6,681 bases of DNA from Bacteroidota bacterium. Its GTDB lineage: Bacteria; Bacteroidota; Bacteroidia; Flavobacteriales; Flavobacteriaceae. The stretch lies in NCBI GenBank assembly GCA_024280815.1, contig JAJRPL010000181.1, positions 1-6,681 on the forward strand, written 5' to 3'. The notes beneath the pieces were generated by a model, which saw only the letters and a list, made by a program, of their open reading frames with translations, did not search any database and was not told the DNA's origin. Shown here one piece after another: positions 5,712-6,681 of this stretch. The translations under genes were made by a program, and so were the position numbers. Position 1 is the stretch's first letter, and every line of letters starts with the position of its first letter.

Positions 5712-6681
5712 TTAAACTTCAACACTTTTTGTAACAGGCTCATTTAATCTAAACGCTAAAAATGCGGCTATTATAAAAAACACCCCTGCAAATAACATTG
5801 CATTTATTGCATTTCCACCTAATAAATATTTATATATAGGACCAAAAGTTAAGGTTTGAATAAACATCGGGATTACAATCATCATATTTAATATACCCAT
5901 ATAAACACCTCTACGGTCTTGTGGAACAATTTTTGAAACCATAGTATATGGAATGCCCATCATTGCTGCCCAACCAATTCCGAATAACACCATGGGTATA
6001 AGGACCAAAAATGGGTCAGAAATAAAAGGTATTGCAAATAAAGCAATGGCAGTACCCACCAAACTTAAAGCATATATTTTTTTACCTCCAAATCGTACGG
6101 TTAAAGGCACTAAAGCAAGTGCAACCAACATGGTAACCGTATTGTAAGTTAAACTCATTTTAGCGGCTTGAGCGGCTGCTTCTGAAGTTGAAAACCCTAA
6201 GGATAATTTAAATAGTGGTGTAGTAAATTGCCAATAAATAAAAAGTGCATACCATTGAAATAAATACACTGCACCAATTTTCCACAAAAACTTAGGCATC
6301 TTTTTTATAGCTTCGCCAATTTCTAAAAATGGTTGTGATATCTTTCTTCTAAGAGGGAATCCTTTAATTTTATTTATTTCATCTAATTCATTATCAGTAG
6401 GTGGAATTTCAGGGGTTTTTAGTACAGACCATAAAATGGTTGCTAACGATAAGAATGCACCAATATAAAAAGAATAATATAACCATTGCGGAATGGTACC
6501 TGCTTCTTCAACAGATTCTCCCCCAAACCAATATTGAAACAAAACAATAGATCCGTTTGCCAATAAAATACCAGCACCAACAAATAAACTTTGCATTTGA
6601 TACCCAAAACTCAATTGTTTTTCCGGTAGCTTATCACCAACAAAAGCTCTGTAAGGCTCCATAGCCATATTGTTTCCTACA
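5712..6681 (-). CDS. MFS sugar transporter, SLC45/GPH type (N terminus outside window)
   Basis: An inner-membrane sugar transporter, probably a cation symporter. The frame stays open to the right edge, reading V-G-N-N before M-A-M-E-P-Y-R, so the internal ATG at 6668 is not the start; about 322 C-terminal residues are present. NMAMEPYRAFVGD is placed where SLC45/GPH sucrose and maltose transporters carry a conserved NxAxxPxRAL-like motif near helix 4. After it come eight hydrophobic segments, consistent with helices 5-12, including GIGWAAMMGIPYTMVS (helix 10) and a D-R-R-G-V-Y-M-G-I-L-N segment opening helix 11, both characteristic of this group. A charged cytoplasmic loop (roughly TPEIPPTDNELDEINKIKG onward) separates the two halves. 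About 120-140 residues are missing. The likely substrate is a disaccharide such as maltose or trehalose, or its glucose product; the sequence alone does not decide. It converges with the trehalase gene, leaving 21 bp between stops, so the two are functionally suggestive neighbours but not one operon. Confidence 0.9.
   Translation of the reverse strand, partial: VGNNMAMEPYRAFVGDKLPEKQLSFGYQMQSLFVGAGILLANGSIVLFQYWFGGESVEEAGTIPQWLYYSFYIGAFLSLATILWSVLKTPEIPPTDNELDEINKIKGFPLRRKISQPFLEIGEAIKKMPKFLWKIGAVYLFQWYALFIYWQFTTPLFKLSLGFSTSEAAAQAAKMSLTYNTVTMLVALALVPLTVRFGGKKIYALSLVGTAIALFAIPFISDPFLVLIPMVLFGIGWAAMMGIPYTMVSKIVPQDRRGVYMGILNMMIVIPMFIQTLTFGPIYKYLLGGNAINAMLFAGVFFIIAAFLAFRLNEPVTKSVEV

Noticed and set aside
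5664..5722. Possible terminator hairpin between trehalase and transporter genes
   Set aside because: The only complementary arms seen (TTGAAG at 5664-5669 and CTTCAA at 5717-5722) are 6 bp long with a 47-nt loop, and no adjoining GC-rich stem and T-run was found.
5549..5743. Minus-strand open frame of 64 codons across the trehalase/transporter junction
   Set aside because: It is antisense to the trehalase C-terminal catalytic segment and overlaps the transporter end in another frame.
5953..6147. Plus-strand open frame of 64 codons
   Set aside because: It is antisense to transporter helices 8-10; long antisense frames are common opposite membrane-protein genes.

Overview
The window is AT-rich and densely packed. 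Three traits fit a member of the Bacteroidota, most likely a flavobacterium: starts preceded by A/T-rich leaders without a Shine-Dalgarno box, lipoprotein signals of the Bacteroidetes kind, and a xylulokinase tail followed directly by a class II xylose isomerase. The genus cannot be named from this sequence. No RNA genes, insertion sequences, CRISPR arrays, attachment sites or origins were seen.

Left part (1-2979, plus strand): a xylose-catabolic operon. It holds the 3' end of xylB (xylulokinase, cut by the window edge), then xylA (xylose isomerase) 4 bp later, then 23 bp later an uncharacterised lipoprotein with Asp-box (BNR-like) repeats. XylA converts D-xylose to D-xylulose and XylB phosphorylates it for the pentose phosphate pathway. 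The lipoprotein carries a C-T-K-D-D start after processing that resembles the Bacteroidetes surface-export signal, so it may sit on the outer face of the cell.

Middle (2982-3971, minus strand): a Gfo/Idh/MocA-family oxidoreductase of the dihydrodiol/D-xylose dehydrogenase type. It converges on the lipoprotein gene with only 2 bp between stop codons. A 123-bp divergent intergenic region (3972-4094) separates it from the next gene.

Right part (4095-6681): a GH37 trehalase with a lipoprotein signal (plus strand). It converges, across a 21-bp gap, with a sugar transporter of the MFS SLC45/GPH type (minus strand), which runs off the right edge and lacks its first membrane helices. Together these suggest a disaccharide-use locus beside the xylose operon: the trehalase splits trehalose to glucose in the cell envelope, and the transporter imports a sugar into the cytoplasm.

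Most of the window is ordinary sugar catabolism. The part least explained is the third gene of the xylose operon (1753-2979), a predicted surface beta-propeller of unknown function. I did not find convincing evidence for a wholly new multi-gene system.
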